Source of the DNA: Crotophaga sulcirostris
Taxonomy: Eukaryota > Chordata > Aves > Cuculiformes > Crotophagidae
Length of the DNA: 64,000 nucleotides
Assembly (NCBI GenBank): GCA_013397455.1
Contig: VYZB01000096.1
Span: forward strand, 2,148,521-2,212,520
Direction of reading: 5' to 3'
Numbering within the stretch: the first letter of the stretch is position 1; each line of letters opens with the position of its first letter. Both the position numbers and the translations under genes were made by a program. The notes below the pieces were generated by a model. That model saw only the letters and a program-made list of their open reading frames with translations, searched no databases and was not told the origin of the DNA. Positions 11,249 to 25,917 of this stretch are shown here, piece by piece.

Positions 11249-14200
11249 GTAAGATATATAATTTTTTGAGTCTTTCAATATATAGATGTGGTTTAGTTTC
11301 CATTTCACTGTGTGTTTATTTTACTTCTTAGAACTGATTGCAACCACATATCTACAACTCTTCGCAGGTGACTCACACTTGTTGTAATGGGAGGTTTTTC
11401 TGTTTAATTTTCTTATGTCTAAATTTAATGATTTACATGGAAAAGAACATCATAGCTACTAAAAGTATTGGGATGTGTTAAAGGGAAAAAATATGCCTAT
11501 TGAAAAACCTGTTAATTAAATCTGCAAAGTCTAAATCTGGGCTGTCATATAAGGCCATGGTTTCATGCCCATTAATACCAGATTTACATCCTCCTGAATC
11601 ACAATGAGTGCATATTTGATCTGGATCTACTGTGGGCGCATGACTGCATATCTGTTGAATTAACTAGAGCACGTGATACAGAGCTTATCCCAGTTTCACA
11701 CTGGCTGCTGCAGGTTAAAGAGCATTTGATCTGAAAAAACCTCTGTGTGTATAACTTAACCCATTCAAGTTTTTAAACAAACTTTACACGGCTGATGCAG
11801 TTTATACCAATGGGGGTTTCTATTTGCTGTGGGGCTATGCTGTTTTTCAATTTTAGTGCTTTATAGGATTCATGGTGGACATATGCCATTGTCAGAAAAA
11901 AAGTCTAACATTAACTGAAATTATTCCTAACCTATCCAAAAGTAATGTATGACTTAAATATGAAAGCATTGGGGACCATCAGTTTAAACTGAATCAAATC
12001 AACAATATTAATTCACTTACTTTCATGTATGTTGTTGGTCTAAAGCACAATAGTTACAACCTGTATTCAGTTATTATTCTTAAGCTAGTGTTCTTATGAG
12101 TATTCATTTGCTGTTATGGATTTCGATTAGAAAATTTGCTACTATTTGTTGTTAATATTGCTATCACATTGATTCTAAAGGAGGTTAATTACAGTTAGTG
12201 AAATAATTCATATGTCAACAGCAGCAACCATGATAAATATGGAGTGAGATATTGTAAAATGGAAGGAAAGTTTATCCACGTCAAAGTAATTCAGTTACAT
12301 GCGTTTACATGAAAGAACTGTGTTGAAACCTTGACTCCCTTATTCTTCTTGATGAGTAGAAAAACTTATATTACCTTCAGGGTGTTCATAGTTCTGTTCT
12401 AAGTAGCAACTTTGAGGAAAACAGACCAAATTAATATATGGAAAGTAGCAAAAAAGTGCTTATTTAATGAAATTCAATACAGAACCATAATATACAGAAT
12501 AATATACAAACAATATATTTTTTGTACTTATAGCCTACAAACCATATACATCTAAAACACAGTATGCAAACAATGTTGGATTCTCTGTCATCATAGTAAT
12601 GACAAATTATAGCTTTCACTAAAATAATTTTATATTTTAACAGTCAAAGAAAACACTATCAATAACAGTAGTTAGTGTTATATCTGTGCTCATCTCAGGT
12701 AGTGAATGAAGCTCAACTGAGCATGTACTTTTTAAGTGAACAAACAAAGGGAGAAAATACTCTATCTTATGTTTTGTTAATCGCAACTGAATTACTGTAA
12801 GCAATGTTCATGATATACAGAGGGTAGCTGTGTCATCATGGCCCAGTGGTGGTCTGTGGCTAGAGCCAGTGTGGAGATCAGCCTTGATCTTTCATAAAGG
12901 AAGAGAGCAGCTGTTTGAACTGGGGAAAAGGTTTGACTGCTTCTGACTGTGTCTGCTTCCAGCCTGAGCTGGAGGGTCCTGTTTCTGCTCTTGCTGATGG
13001 GCTGGGAGGCAGTGACCATGCATGAAAAAGGTAGCCATCCCAGCAATAACACCTATATCTAGAACCACAGCCAGCTGGTGACAGCCTCAGCAGCTCTGCT
13101 GGCAGTATTGGGCGATATCTTCAACACCACCCATGATTCCCTCCCACTTTATCCTCTGGAGTGGAGACTCCAGAAAAGCATTTGTTTGGATGGATTTGGA
13201 AGATTTAGCTTCTGCTAGGCATGGAGTAGGACAGAAGAGATCTGCTAGGATGAAGAGGAAGAAGGAGATCTCACCACCTGTCCAGCCTTCACAGTTGCAA
13301 TAGGAAGAGTCCTACCTCATTCTTTCTATTTTCATTAATCTCTCTTACCATGTAAAGCAGCATGCAGTCAGAGTCCCTATAAAAAAGTGATTAATGAATG
13401 CCACCAAAATGAATACAGCACATAAACCCCCATCAGTCTCCCTTGTATTGCAATATATTATCTCCTTAATTGATTAAATACAATTAATTATTTTAAATAC
13501 CGCTTATAAAAATGAGTTTCTTCTCCTCCCAAATTACTCACTCTCTGCCCTTCAAAACTCCCTAGACTTGAAGATTTCTCAACTGTCCTTTTAAGCCAAA
13601 TACAGAGCCTGTTTGGCCAAAGATATAATGCTTAATATAAAACATTCAGCCTTGGAGTGATGAAGGGTAGCGATATTAGAGTAAGAATTTGGATGCAGTA
13701 CTAATGAGTTCTCAAAAAGAGGAGAATAGTTTCTCCATCTCTTTCTCTATGAAGAACCCAATCTTTTTACAGATTATGCAAATAAATATTAACTGCTGCT
13801 TAGCTATGAGGAGCAGCCAGGACCTGAGCTGCAGGAGCAGCTGTTCACTCAATTACATGTGAGATTTTGCAAGGCTCTGACATTGGTTTTGAGAAACTAG
13901 TCTGAAAATTGTGAATTATCTGAAAATGTAGGAAAAAATTACAATCATATGCTCTTAAAAGGGCTGAAAGTTTACCTTCTTAGGCTTATCTCCTGTATGA
14001 AAAGGATTGTTATATGCATTTGATTGAAACATACATACACATAAAAACAGAGACATGGACCAGCTGCTGGATTAAGAGCTCTGGGAAGAGCATCCATTAT
14101 TACTGCATGCCTGTGACTTCAGGTATTTGGGTCTGATCTCATTTCATTAGTTGTTTGCTTGAAGGTAATTTTTTTTCCTTTATTTTAAAAAATGTAATCT

Positions 14201-17200
14201 GATTGTTTTTAGGGAGACAACAAGGCAAAATTATTTTTCTCTGTGTTTCTAATAATAGCCACAGAAACCATTGTCTTGGGATGCTCCTCCTTCCTCTCCA
14301 TGGGGGATAAGGGAACCTGTGAACAGTGAAATCTGATGAACACCCAGGCAACACCCAGGTCCCCAGTAGACAGCCATATACACAGACATGATGATGAAGC
14401 ATTGTAGATGGACATTCAAGTGCAGAAGAGAAGAGCTAGATTCTTAAGATACTGCATAGGTTTTGTAATGCACCTATATTTGGACTAGAAAATTCAGGTC
14501 ATAAACTAGGCTGAGGTCTGGCATATCGAAATGGGATTCAGGAGGCTTCAGGATGCTGAGCAGACAAGGGAAGGAAGTTCGGGAACTGCAAAACAAAATG
14601 TCATGGGAATACTGGAAACCAACGGATTGAGATGGAAACTGAGTCTGAAGAAGAGAGAGCAATGCTAGTAGATCAAGTAGACTAAACCTGTGACCTGTAG
14701 TTTGGGAAGAAGAGATACAGTGAAGAAAACAGATCTGATAATGATACCTGGGAAGATGAGAACTAGAGCATAGGTTAGAAGATGCTGAGATGCAGAAGTA
14801 CCATTTTGAGAGAGACACTGATTGGGTGGGAAAAGGGTATTCAGAGAGAAGGACAGGATGGCTGAGCTGGGCATGGGAGCTTTGGCAGGGAGGGCTTGGG
14901 ACTCTCTGAACAAGGAGCAAGGTCCTCACAACATCAAGCTGAGGTGCTGAGAGGGGGTTTGGCAAGGTGAGAAATGCATGCCTGCAGTGAGGATCCAATG
15001 GTTTGGGAGTTCAGTTCATTGTTTTAAAAGGTTGGGAAACAGTGCAACATTAGTAATTGGGCACAACTGAGATTACAAAATTGCTTACTTGAAACTTAGG
15101 TTATGTCAGAATTATAGACGTATTTTGCAGATTGAATATTGTGCAGGTGTTCATAGACTTTAAACCAGTCCTTAGTGACATAATTGTATACTAATTTACC
15201 AGATGGTCTCTGCCTTTTTCTGTGCATAGGATGAACAATTTGCACTTATTGTGCTATTCAGAATTTTCTGAAGCTTCCAAGGTATCTAAGGGACCTTTCT
15301 TTATTCTTACTGTGAATGTAAAGCTTCTGAAGCTGCAAACGTGGTGTCTCTTGCAACACTTGTTGGTTGTCCTGGAGATCCGGGTAGCAGACAGTCCAAG
15401 GCTTTATCTCCACAGCAGAATTCCCTGTTTAGGAAATACACTCTGCAGAAGGAAAAGAATGTGACCGTATGTTTTGGACCAAAACATTAGGTATATTTCT
15501 ATTTTCGTTAATACTGAAAGAAAAAAAATGCTGAAAATGTTACAGAAAAAACCTTCTTGAAATACCAGTGCTTTTAGGAAATCATAAATTTTAAATGGTA
15601 GTAAAATGGATCCTCAATCAGTAAACCTAAAGATCATGATGATTAATTTTTCAGTGTTCTAGATTGTTAAATTCACCAACGCTTTCTCAAAACTAACTCA
15701 GTTTACTTGGTTCAGTTTCAAGGCTCTGAGAAATGTCATCTATAATGTAAAGAATGGTCATGGTGTTAATTGCGGTAAAGCGAACATTGAACCATGGCAC
15801 CTACAAAGCTCCAAATGAAGTCATGATTTTTGTGGTGTGCAGGTTAGGCCAAGATGTCATATTGCTTGTCCAGTTTCACTGTCTTCTATTGTGAGGGAAT
15901 AGTAAAGCATTTTTTATTTGCAGTTTCAGTTAGATGTTTGTGGGTGCAATGGTAAGGAATCATCCTTAGGCCAGATTTGAAAGGGCCCCCATAATTTGTC
16001 AGCCAGTATGAAGCAGATGTGAGACAGTGTGCTAGAGGCTTGTTTTGTGTGTCTGCAGACTTTCCAGGTAGGATGAGAAAATCAAACAGTACTCCTACCC
16101 ATATATTCCTTGTGGCAATACTGTCATACCAGCAGTCCGTTGAAGTGCCAGTCTGAAGAGACTTGCCACAGCCATACTTAGGAAATCCAGTGGTCCCTGG
16201 GGCTATCATGCCCCTGCTCAGAACACAGTCAATGGAGAAGTGACCTTCGCTGGAGTTAGGGTTCCTTCTGTTTCTTCCCCAAACTTTTGAGGGTTCTGGA
16301 TGTCTGACAATTCTTTACAAATCTCTTAAACTCCAGGATTCCTGCAATTGACAATCTTACATGGAAAAAAAGAATTCCTTCAAGGTAATCTAGGTGTGTA
16401 TAGCTCTAAATACTGCTCTAATTTGCTCTAAATACAAAGTAGGGCATAGTAGATTTTCCAGTGATGGTAAACAGTTCAGGCATTTGTGCATACCATGCTC
16501 CCAGCCACCTTCCAGAGCACCCTGCAAGAGAGATCTGTTTGCACAGACAGTGACTGATTTCTCATGTGGGTGGCATCTGTGGTGGGAAAGGCGATTGTGT
16601 CTGTGTTTTGTTAGAGGTGCAGTTCTTAAGTTTAATGTTTGCTTTTACTGTTCTTGTATTAAAACACGATAAGTAGATGGACGCCCATTTTTATTATCAT
16701 AGAAACCTGTACACATAACATGGATAGATAGACTCCAGTGAAAGTACCTGTGTTGTTAATTGAATTTTGTAGAGTGCAGGCTGTGAGCAGAAAGGTTTGA
16801 ATGCAGGACAAGGGGTTAATATGCTGTTCTTTGTCACTACATGCATTGAAAACATGGATATATAACCTTGCCTTGGCTGTGTTATGGTAATTTATAAACA
16901 TACGAATAACTGCACGCTTTCATTACAGAAGTTAAAAAGGTCCTCATGTCTGGAACAGCTTGCAGGATCTACTTGTTTATTGCAATATTGAAACCAATCT
17001 GGGAGAGATACACTTTAGTTTTTGACAGAGAATAAAGTTTGTTTGGAAATAATTTCCTTTTGTGACAAGTTAGAAATGTAGCTCATACTATGAGGAGCAA
17101 AAAGCGCACCTTCTTACATGAGCAGAGATGCCAAGCAAGTGGGATAGCATCACAGTACTCTCACTTTTAAATTCTAGAGATAAGGGACCTGATTTCAATC

Positions 17201-17393
17201 CTACTTGTTCCAGTTTCATACATCTTTAACAACTTTGGCTTCAAAGATACACTGAGCTAAATTAGATCAGAATGAGGTCATTGTTTCTAAAATTTACTTC
17301 ATTCAGGTTAGCGAGTTCCTGAAAGTCTAACTTCACTGGAACAAATTATACTAGAAGGCAAAATTTCGGGACTGAGCTGCAGCAGTTGTCTGT

Positions 17394-17419
17394 ACACAGT
17401 TTCAATACACAGTTTCAAT
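17394..17419. repeat. Tandem duplication, 13 bp x 2
   Basis: The unit ACACAGTTTCAAT occurs twice head to tail (17394-17406 and 17407-17419) with no mismatch. This is consistent with replication slippage. Confidence 0.95.
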
Positions 17420-17480
17420 ATGGAGATATCTCAGAATTCAAAGTATGAAATTTTGAATGGTCATAAACAGAATTTTTTAT

Positions 17481-17520
17481 TGTGTTTTATATGTGTTTAT
17501 ATGTGTTTAATGTGTTTTAT
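17481..17520. repeat. Short 10-bp-period tandem repeat
   Basis: Four consecutive units of roughly TGTGTTTTAT, with small changes, fill this stretch, giving a 10-bp period. It is a young or weakly degraded minisatellite-like array with no visible function. Confidence 0.85.
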
Positions 17521-17763
17521 TAAAAGTCAAATTTGAGGGAATCGCAAAATTTCTTCTTATTATTATTTCACTTTATATTGCAGTGTAAGAGAATGTGTTT
17601 TGCAGTTATAAAGAAAATGTCCTTTTCCATAAAGGCTCCTACATCTTATGTAAGGAAAATGTGGCTTCACTCTATAAAAAGTTTTGCTGGAAAATCAGAA
17701 TTCTTTTTTTCTATTTCTTTTTTGTAACTTTCTTCTGTGGACTGCCTCTATTATAAGTGCAAG

Positions 17764-17794
17764 GATAAGAAATATTAAGAGATAAGAAATATTA
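17764..17794. repeat. Direct repeat, 14 bp x 2
   Basis: GATAAGAAATATTA occurs at 17764-17777 and at 17781-17794, separated by AGA. It is a simple local duplication. Confidence 0.95.
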
Positions 17795-19872
17795 CGCTTT
17801 TCTCCTTATTTGTGTTTGAGCAATAAAAAATTGCTTTTAAAGTACTTCTTACAGCAGTGAATGAGAAGTATCTTATTCCTTATATATATTAGTATTGACT
17901 ATGACAGAGTTTTCCTACAAAATATTTTTCATAGATGCATCGATGTTAGCAGAAGTAGAGTGTTCAAAGTTGCAGAGATTTCTAATAGTAAAGAATGTTC
18001 CTTTATATTTTTGCCAAACCTTCTCCTATTTAGACACTTGCCTGTCATTAGAAGATAAAGGGAAGGGATGTGGTCTTCTGCCAAATTTAGAAGAAATCCA
18101 CTGTATAATATTTTAAATTTGCAGTCACTTAAACCTATCATAAGCCAATAATATCCTTTACAGAAAGAGCCCTGCCTTTTTCCAATTCTTGGCTGCATAT
18201 TCACATCCTTATTATCACTCCTTTTACTCTGCTGGCAGAAGCATCCAGGCAGGTACAAACCGCATCAAGCCAGGAAACTTTTGCCGGGTAGCACTAATTA
18301 AGCAAAAAGATGGTAAATATTAACATTTGAAGCTTCTTGATAAAATGATATTGAGTGTCTTTTTAGATATTATAGTGCATGCTGAAAAGATAGTGTGTAA
18401 CTGATTATGCCTTATCAAAATCTGAGGATAAAGAGGGATTTGCTAAAGTAAGGAAGAAGAAATATTTTCATATAATAATCAGAGGATAAAGAATGTTTTC
18501 TCATAACTGAACATGAATAATTCATAGCACTTCGATTCCAACGAAAAGTCTAATACTCAATTTTATTGATTAAAATCTTAACTAAATTACAACTTCAACC
18601 TTCTGCAAATACATAGAAACCATTAAGACTGCAGTTTTTTAACCATGTTTCCTTTTACTCTGGGACTTTGCTAGAACTACAGCTATAACAGAAGTGTTGT
18701 GTGGGCATCAGGTTAGTTCTCTCCTGGTATGATGGAAAAACTATGAGTTATTGTTAAAGTGTTTTAGTGCATTAGTTGTAGTTGTTTATGGTACTAGATG
18801 AGACTAAGTTGATTATAAATAGGACTACATGATTTTCAATATTTTTGACATGGGGGAAAATTTTTATAATTGAAACTTATCTTCAGTTTAACTTTATCTT
18901 TTTAGCACTAACTATAAGATGTATTTTGCCCTGAAAATTGTCAAAATTTTCTTTTCTGACAGTAAAGGGTTTTTTTTTTCTTTTTCAATTGAAACTGTAA
19001 GCCATTGAATTGTATGGGTGACTATTCTTAAAAGTGTCATGAAAAAACAGCATTCTCTGAGTACTTTTTGAGTGTTTTTAAAATGTAAGTAGAAAATGAA
19101 AGTAAGTTGTGGTATAGTGTAAAAATAATTTCCCATTATCTTTTCACATGTTAGCAGCTGCAATATTTACTGAATAAAGTCAGTAAATATTTATTGATTT
19201 TTATTATAAGGAACAATGAAAGAAATTACTTTTCCAAACATACCTGGAAAGGGGCTAATCCTAAGAAATGCAAAACTTCATATTGAGATGTTTCTTATCC
19301 AACCTTGTCCTCCGATTTCTAATAAAAATTTTAGTTTTAACTATGCTATTAACTTGAGACTGGTGGTCCAAGTCTTGCATCAGAAATACGTGCTGCTAAT
19401 TCATAAAGATTTGGCAGAGCTGAGCCAAAATGAAGACCCACTGAATTCTGCATAAAACATTTCATTTCTTTGCAGTGCCATGGTAGAATAAAAAGCCATC
19501 ATGGAATTTTTCTCTTAAGTTTTAAGAATATTTTGCTAAATACTATGATGTTTGTAGTCTTTTCTCAGAGGAGTCCAGCAAACAGAAATAATAACAGCAA
19601 TAGAAATGACATATCATGTCTCTAGAATACATGGAGCATGATTTTCTTCATACTTTGGGGAAATCATTTTTCTCCTAGTAAAACAAAACAAAACATATTT
19701 AAACTGATTTTGCAGTTGATTTTGCATGCAATTTTGCTACTTCCCCAATTAACTATCAGAAAATAAAAGGGCCATTGTCAAATAATTTTACTTAATTAAT
19801 GAAAGCCAAAATATTTAGCTGGAAGTATTCTATCAATAATATGGTATGCTTTTTTTTACACTTCTTTAAAAG

Positions 19873-20345
19873 TCACAGAATCATAGAACGGTTAGGATTG
19901 GAAGAGACCTTAAAGATCATCCAGTTCCAACCCCCCTGCCATGAACAGGGACACCTCCCACCAGCCCAGGCTGCTCAAGGCCCCATCCAGCCTGGCCTTG
20001 GACACTTCCACGGAGGGGGCTTCCCTGGGCAACCTGTGCCAGTGTCTTACCACCCTCAGTTTAAAGCCATTCCCCCTCATCCGCTGCATCAATACATGCC
20101 CTCATAAAAAGTCCCTCCCCAGCTTTCCTGTAGGTCCCCTGTAAACACTAGAAGGCCGCTACAAGGTCTCCCTGGAGCCTTCTCTTCTCCAGACTGAACA
20201 ACCCCAACTCTCAGCCTGTCCCCATAGCAGAGGTGCTCCAGCCCTCTGATCATCTTTGTAGCCTCCTCTGGACCTGTTCCAACAGTTCCGTATCCTCCTT
20301 ATGTTGCGATTTCTAGAAATGGACACAATAATCCAGGTAGAGTAG
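19873..20345 (-). mobile_element. CR1 LINE, 5'-truncated 3' end (minus strand)
   Basis: On the + strand the copy begins with the reverse complement of the CR1 3' terminus (CACAGAATCATAGAACGG). It continues through the hallmark block complementary to GTTGGAACTGGATGATCTTT and then GACACCTCCCACCAGCC, GGGCAACCTGTGCCAGTGTC and GACCTGTTCCAACAGTTCC. It is typical of the 5'-truncated CR1 copies dispersed in bird genomes. Only the 3' untranslated region and the last part of ORF2 are present, with no intact frame. The far boundary (about 20345) is where similarity to the consensus fades. Confidence 0.95.
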
Positions 20346-23300
20346 GTGGAGTAGTCATCTTTCTTGTTCTACAGTTATTTTTATTTATATTTCATTAAGG
20401 ATAGGATAATCAAAAGGGAAGTAGTAGAGAAACAGAAGTGGAGGGGGAACAAGCAGAATGGGCTGTATATATGTCACTCATCTGAAAACTGGGTTCCTAG
20501 GATCCTCTATCCTTTAGCCATGTTGCCCTAGGCTTCCCCAAATGTGCCCGAAGTTATCCACAGAAGTTGCTTGAGATTAAATTGTGTATTGTAAAGGTGA
20601 CAGCTGGAATCATATGCTTGCCAGAAGAAAGCATATCCTTCCCATCTTTTCCCAGTTCTCTCCTCATCCAAGCCTCATCCGCTGCAATTCACAATCTAAG
20701 CACCAGAAATATTTGGCATGAATAATCTAGGTAAAGCGGCACCAATTTCTGTGTCCTTTAGTGGATCTGGCTGTAATGATTCTATTCTAATTTCAACTAC
20801 AGCTGTTCAGAGGCTGCTATATAACATTGGAGCTGATCCTGTGATGAAGGCAATAGCACAAGGGTGAGAGGTGAGCCAGGCAGCTTAGGGCAGAAAGCAT
20901 CGCTGCTACAGCCTTATCTGTCCCCACTTCTCAGTCAGACCTCTGAGAAGTTTTCCAAAATGATGAAATACCGCCCCACCAATGAAAACCAACCTGACAA
21001 ATAATGAGTGCCTTTGAAAATCAGCCCACCTGCCTAGGAAACTGGTGGTTGATTTAGGAACTGAGTTTTAGAATTTGTGAAAATTCTAGCTTTTTCCAAC
21101 CATCATATTGTCTAGAAAATGTATTTAAAATCCCATAAATGTGTTTTGAAGTTTTTGATGTCTTTTAATAATTTCAAAGGAGTATTAATGTTTTTTTCCT
21201 GTGATGGTCCATTGTTTTGATATTAAGATCCTAATTTTAGGGGCAAAATAGGAAAAAATGTAATGCTAATGACTTTTCTGATAATGGAGAAAATATTAAA
21301 TAAAACTGGTTGAAGAGAATCGGGTCATTGCTCAGTGGTTCTATTTTCAAGTTACATTGAGAAATTAATTTTGCCTTGGTATACCAAATATCTACATCTC
21401 TCTGAAGAGTGAAGTTTTATGTTATAGCATACACTGACATTTTCACCTTTCCTACTGAACTTATCCTATTTGTCCTGGAAAGGTTAAAGACTATTGCAAA
21501 ATAAAAATACTGTTTAGACCAGCATTTTTTTTTCCTTGGCTATAAATCATCACTTTTTTAGTTACAAAGTTCTCTATATGGCTCTGAAATATGAAAGGGT
21601 ATTTATATTTCTACAAATTGTATCATGCTTTACTGCTAACGTATTTACATCTTAGAACATCCAGGTGTGTCGAGGACAAAGCAAGTCTGTAGTCTTTCAT
21701 TCCTAACTACTAGGTGATTATGTTTGGGCATTGTTACACATTAAATGAACAATCATAGGATAAAAGAGAGGGAAAAATGGAGAGATATCACATTTAAATT
21801 TAACTGAGTTCCTCCTGTGAAGATTGCCATTACTTACAAAGCAGTCTTCTCCCCCCAGTTCTTTCATCAAAATCTTGACATTATTCAGCGGTGCTTTTTC
21901 CTTTTACTGAATTTGTAATTTTTCTTTTACATTGCTTTATTCCTTCCCTCTTTTTTGAAGTCATGTAGTTTAGTCAATGATCATGCTATAGCACTTAGAG
22001 GCTTTCAGACTTGAAGATACTTTTAAAACAGTTACTTTCAGATAATATTTAACTGAAAATTAACTTGCTAAATTCCCACATGTACTGTGGGAAGTCATAC
22101 ATATGATTTCTTCATTTTACTTTGTTGATTAAGTAACTTGTTAAGGAAGATTTGACTAGCGTTTAAGAGCATGGAGATGTAGCTTGAGAGAGAAGAGTGT
22201 GCAGTAATATAGGTTATGGTCTGTGCCTCATCTATTTCAATAAAAAAGTGAATCTAATAGCCCATATTAATGCAGCAGTATTCTCTATGTTAAGATATTC
22301 CTTTGAGATGTGTAAAGACAGATGAACTGAATGAATACATCCATAAAAAATACCTGTGTCACACACTGAAATTTAGATCAGATTAAAGATAGCACTCAGA
22401 TCAATAGTATATTGAAGAAATATTCTTTAAGAAATAGTTCCTTATACTTTCAGCCTTTCTGAACATTTAGATTGTGCATATATTTTAAGGCCATAGTTAT
22501 ATAATCTGTTTACTTGGAAAATGGAAATATATGGACATTAGTTACATAATCTAAATAAGAATCGAATAAAAGTTTTCATCACAAATCTACATGACTATTT
22601 ACTGTAATACATATTTACAGGCCATTTTATATACATCTATAATAACAAGGAAAGGCTTGGCTTGTTACACACTATGTGAGGTGTCTAGATAGTATACAAT
22701 GCCTTATCTAAGAAGCGACTGCATGCAGCATTTTTCATAGGATTTTATAATTTTAAAGAATTTTAACACTCCTCCTGCAAGTTATGGTTTGGATTTAAAA
22801 AGTTTTCTAGGCTGATTTCTGAAAATCTGTTGATATTGAGAGTTCTAAAAGCTGAGATCCTTTGAAAATCTTCCTGTTCTGTTTCCATCTGGCAATTTTA
22901 ATACATTTTTAAAAAAGAGAATGACAACAAAGAACATTATTTCTTAAGCTAGCATATTGACGAGTTGAAGGAATTACATTTATTCTTGAAAGATTTTGAC
23001 TGATGAAGGCCACCACAACTAGTTTTGAACTTCGGACCAGTTATCCGAGAACAGTTTAAAAGGCTGCTATTGCCTTTTCAGTGTAGAAAATATATTTATG
23101 AGGTTGAAAGTACCTTGCTTTCAGACATATGTAATCTGTTGCCTCATATCACCCACTTTACAACCAAGGCTGGTCAGTAGCTGAAATCTTCATAGCTGTA
23201 ACTATGACCAGCTACAGATTGCAAGAAAAGATATATCCAATCAAAACCAAGGAATTTCATTGTAAAATGTATAAAATCATTGCTGAAAGTAAGGTCAGTA

Positions 23301-23378
23301 GAGTGGTTGAACCAATATAAGTCCTCATTAAAAGCTGAGAAGACACCAAGTCCCAGTGTCTCACCATAAGCATCGAGT

Positions 23379-23394
23379 AGAGAGAGAGAGAGAG
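23379..23394. repeat. (AG)8 microsatellite
   Basis: Eight uninterrupted AG dinucleotides lie in intron sequence. Confidence 0.95.
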
Positions 23395-25917
23395 TACAAG
23401 GTTATGTCTTGAAGCAGGCTTCAGCAAGGCGAGCTGTGGTGAGCCAGCAGGACATTTTCACCTCGAATGAATTCCTTGTCCTCTCTCATGCTTGCTGATC
23501 TGGACCAAATACAATATTTACCTGACTTTTATTGAGCCAGCTTAGGTTGCTACACCGGTAGAAAACTAAAACTTTACTACAAATGAACACTTTTCTTTCA
23601 TCTTAGTAAGCTGAAGAATTACTATAGTATTTTACACCGTTACTAGACCTGTCACAAAAAAGCACAGCCACACTGCGGGAAGCAGCATGGAGAAGAGGAA
23701 TAAGACTACCATGTCCAGTGACAGCGAGCTGATAGATAATTCAACCATCTAATGGGCCATGTTTGCACTAAGCAGTAAATACTATGACTTTCAAACTACA
23801 CTGGCAACTATATAAGCAAAAATGCAAATTATAAAAGGTGATGAATCTGATGGCTTGTGAGGTGATAGAGTAGGTGAGAGCCTCTTGGAATTCCTGTTTT
23901 TCTAAAATTGAAACTGCATGTCTTGTATAAAGATAGGGCTGCACTGCAGTTTGAATTGTGACTGCAGCTCGTCTTGATAGATGAGAGCTGGTTGTGAAGG
24001 CAGTAGTTAAAGTACTGATAGTACTAGCTGCTGAAACCCTGGGTAAATATTCCCATGATGAGTTTGTGCTGAGCTGCTATGCCTATGTCCTCATTATTAC
24101 AGTAGCTGACTGCTGGTGTACAGATACCTTATGAGTTAAGTGGCTTTTCAGTCCTGGCCTCTGGAAGAAGGTGGCTTCTCTAAGCAGTAAGCTTGAGTAA
24201 ATAAGAATCTGTTATAGCACCTTTGTAAGATGAGGAAAAGCATCTATGAAAATGGCAATGTTTTCTGTTACTGCTATAGGTTAAGCTCACAAAGATATAT
24301 CATTATGGCAAACTTTATACCAGAAAAATGTAACATATGCTCAATAGTGCTGTCTTTTTCACTAATAAGTTTTCTGTAAGAAAGGAAAAGTGTAGTAAAA
24401 ATAGATACACAAGAAGGCATCTTGACATGACTCCCATTCAGCACTCTATCAGCCTGATTTTCTGTTGCTCCACTCCCTTTATATCTGTGCAAAGGGACTG
24501 AAGTTGGTTGTAAAACACTATCGTTCTGATTTGCTAGCATTAATGCCTTCCTTTGTACAGTAGATCAGATGACTAGGCAAGATACCTCCCAGTGGAAAAT
24601 AAAAGCTTTATTTTTCAGAAGTGCTAGTCTCAGCGTGCAGATGAAATTCAATGAGAGCAGCAAGTTCTTAGTCAACAGCTTTGTTCTTTTTAAATATCTT
24701 GAAAGAGACTTGTACACAGTGCCCTGCCTCTTTGAGCCATTTACATTTGTGTACTGTGAGTGTGAAATCCCATCACCCTGTGAAGGCAGTGACCTTCAGT
24801 GACTGCATAGATACACATCACTGAGCATTTTACAGAGGTAGGTGAAGCTGAAGTTGGCTTTTTATTGACCATGGTGAAATGTAGTGTAAGAAGTACCATG
24901 AAAGTACATTGTAATGATATAATTTAGTTGCTAATTATAGATAACAGATGCAGGTCACCTGGACTTTGTGAAAAACAGGTTGTAGCACTACCTGACATTA
25001 AGACTTCTTCAGACTTCCTACTTGGAAATTGTTTTATCGGTTACTTCTTTTCTCAGTGAGACTTGGCTGCTTCTGCTGCAGTTTTCCTTGCTGGATTTGT
25101 CCTGCAGGCTGATTTTTATTTTATTTTTAGATATAACAATTCAGAAAAAGTAATTCAACTATTTTGAAGGGTGAGTCCAGAAGAAAATGTCTTGTTTCAT
25201 CCATGTTAAAACACTTAAGACACTTGAAATGGTGCATCACCTTTATTTGGAGATGTGTGCACTTCACATCACTATGATAACTGGCACAGAGTTTGCTTCT
25301 TTATGGCCTCTGGAAAAAAATCATAGCTCACATAGGCTTAGGAAACGATTGTTATTATTAAATTACTAATATCTGTGGCTCTACTGAGCTTGTTGAAGCT
25401 CCTGCGTATAACCACAATATATAGGGACTTTTCCTAAGGAATTCTTGACTAGTTTTCTCCTTGCTACTCATAGACAGTAGGATTTTCCATGTAACTGTTC
25501 TGGACTAAGGCACTATAGGAGTGCAAAAGAAAGACCATATATTTTGTATTCTTGATGTATTTTCCATATCCTGCTGATCCCAGGAAGGAAAAACAGATTA
25601 CTCAGAAAGTGGAGGAAAACCATTAAACTGGGACAACAATTCTGTGGCAGGTACAGGAGATGGAGAAACTGTCACTGGGAGTAGATGGGTGAGACAGAAG
25701 GCTGTGGGAGTGAGAAGAGGCTGCTGACTCCGGCAAGGGCAGACTGGGGCTGGGGAGCAGAGAGAGGAGGAAAAGGGGAGGACCGATGCTTGTCAGTGGG
25801 AATATGGGGCTGGTAACAAGACTGGAATTGGTAGTATTCACTGTGCCATTTCCAGGTTTTTAAGCACTTAATCTTATGACTGTATCTACATTTCTTGTTC
25901 TTTTCCCTGTGTAGGAT

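Larger units (their letters stand above)
11249..19872 (+). other. RIMS2: RIMS2 43-kb intron, first part
   Basis: This begins the phase-1 intron running from 11249 to 54335 (43,087 nt). The segment is AT-rich with patches of higher GC at about 12800-13330, 14490-15000 (purine-rich + strand) and 15740-16260 that I could not assign to a repeat family. Small tandem duplications lie at 17394-17419, 17481-17520 and 17764-17794. A good acceptor ends at 15229 (CTTTTTCTGTGCATAG), but the following sequence meets a stop at once in phase 1. No exon is supported. Confidence 0.75.

Noticed and set aside
10914..11303. Minus-strand open frame of 129 codons opposite the RIMS2 exon
   Set aside because: It is a shadow of the real exon, whose + frame matches RIM2 throughout.
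14474..14998. Minus-strand open frame of 174 codons
   Set aside because: It is rich in Ser, Leu and Pro because the opposite strand is purine-rich. It has no recognisable domain, no splice context and no conserved motif, so it is probably not a gene.
15230..15281. Possible exon after a strong acceptor (CTTTTTCTGTGCATAG)
   Set aside because: In the required phase 1 the second codon is a stop (GGA TGA), so it could only be a poison exon, and the donor (AAG|GTATCT) is modest.
15886..16209. Minus-strand open frame of 107 codons
   Set aside because: No recognisable domain, and no flanking poly(A) or duplication that would show a retrocopy.
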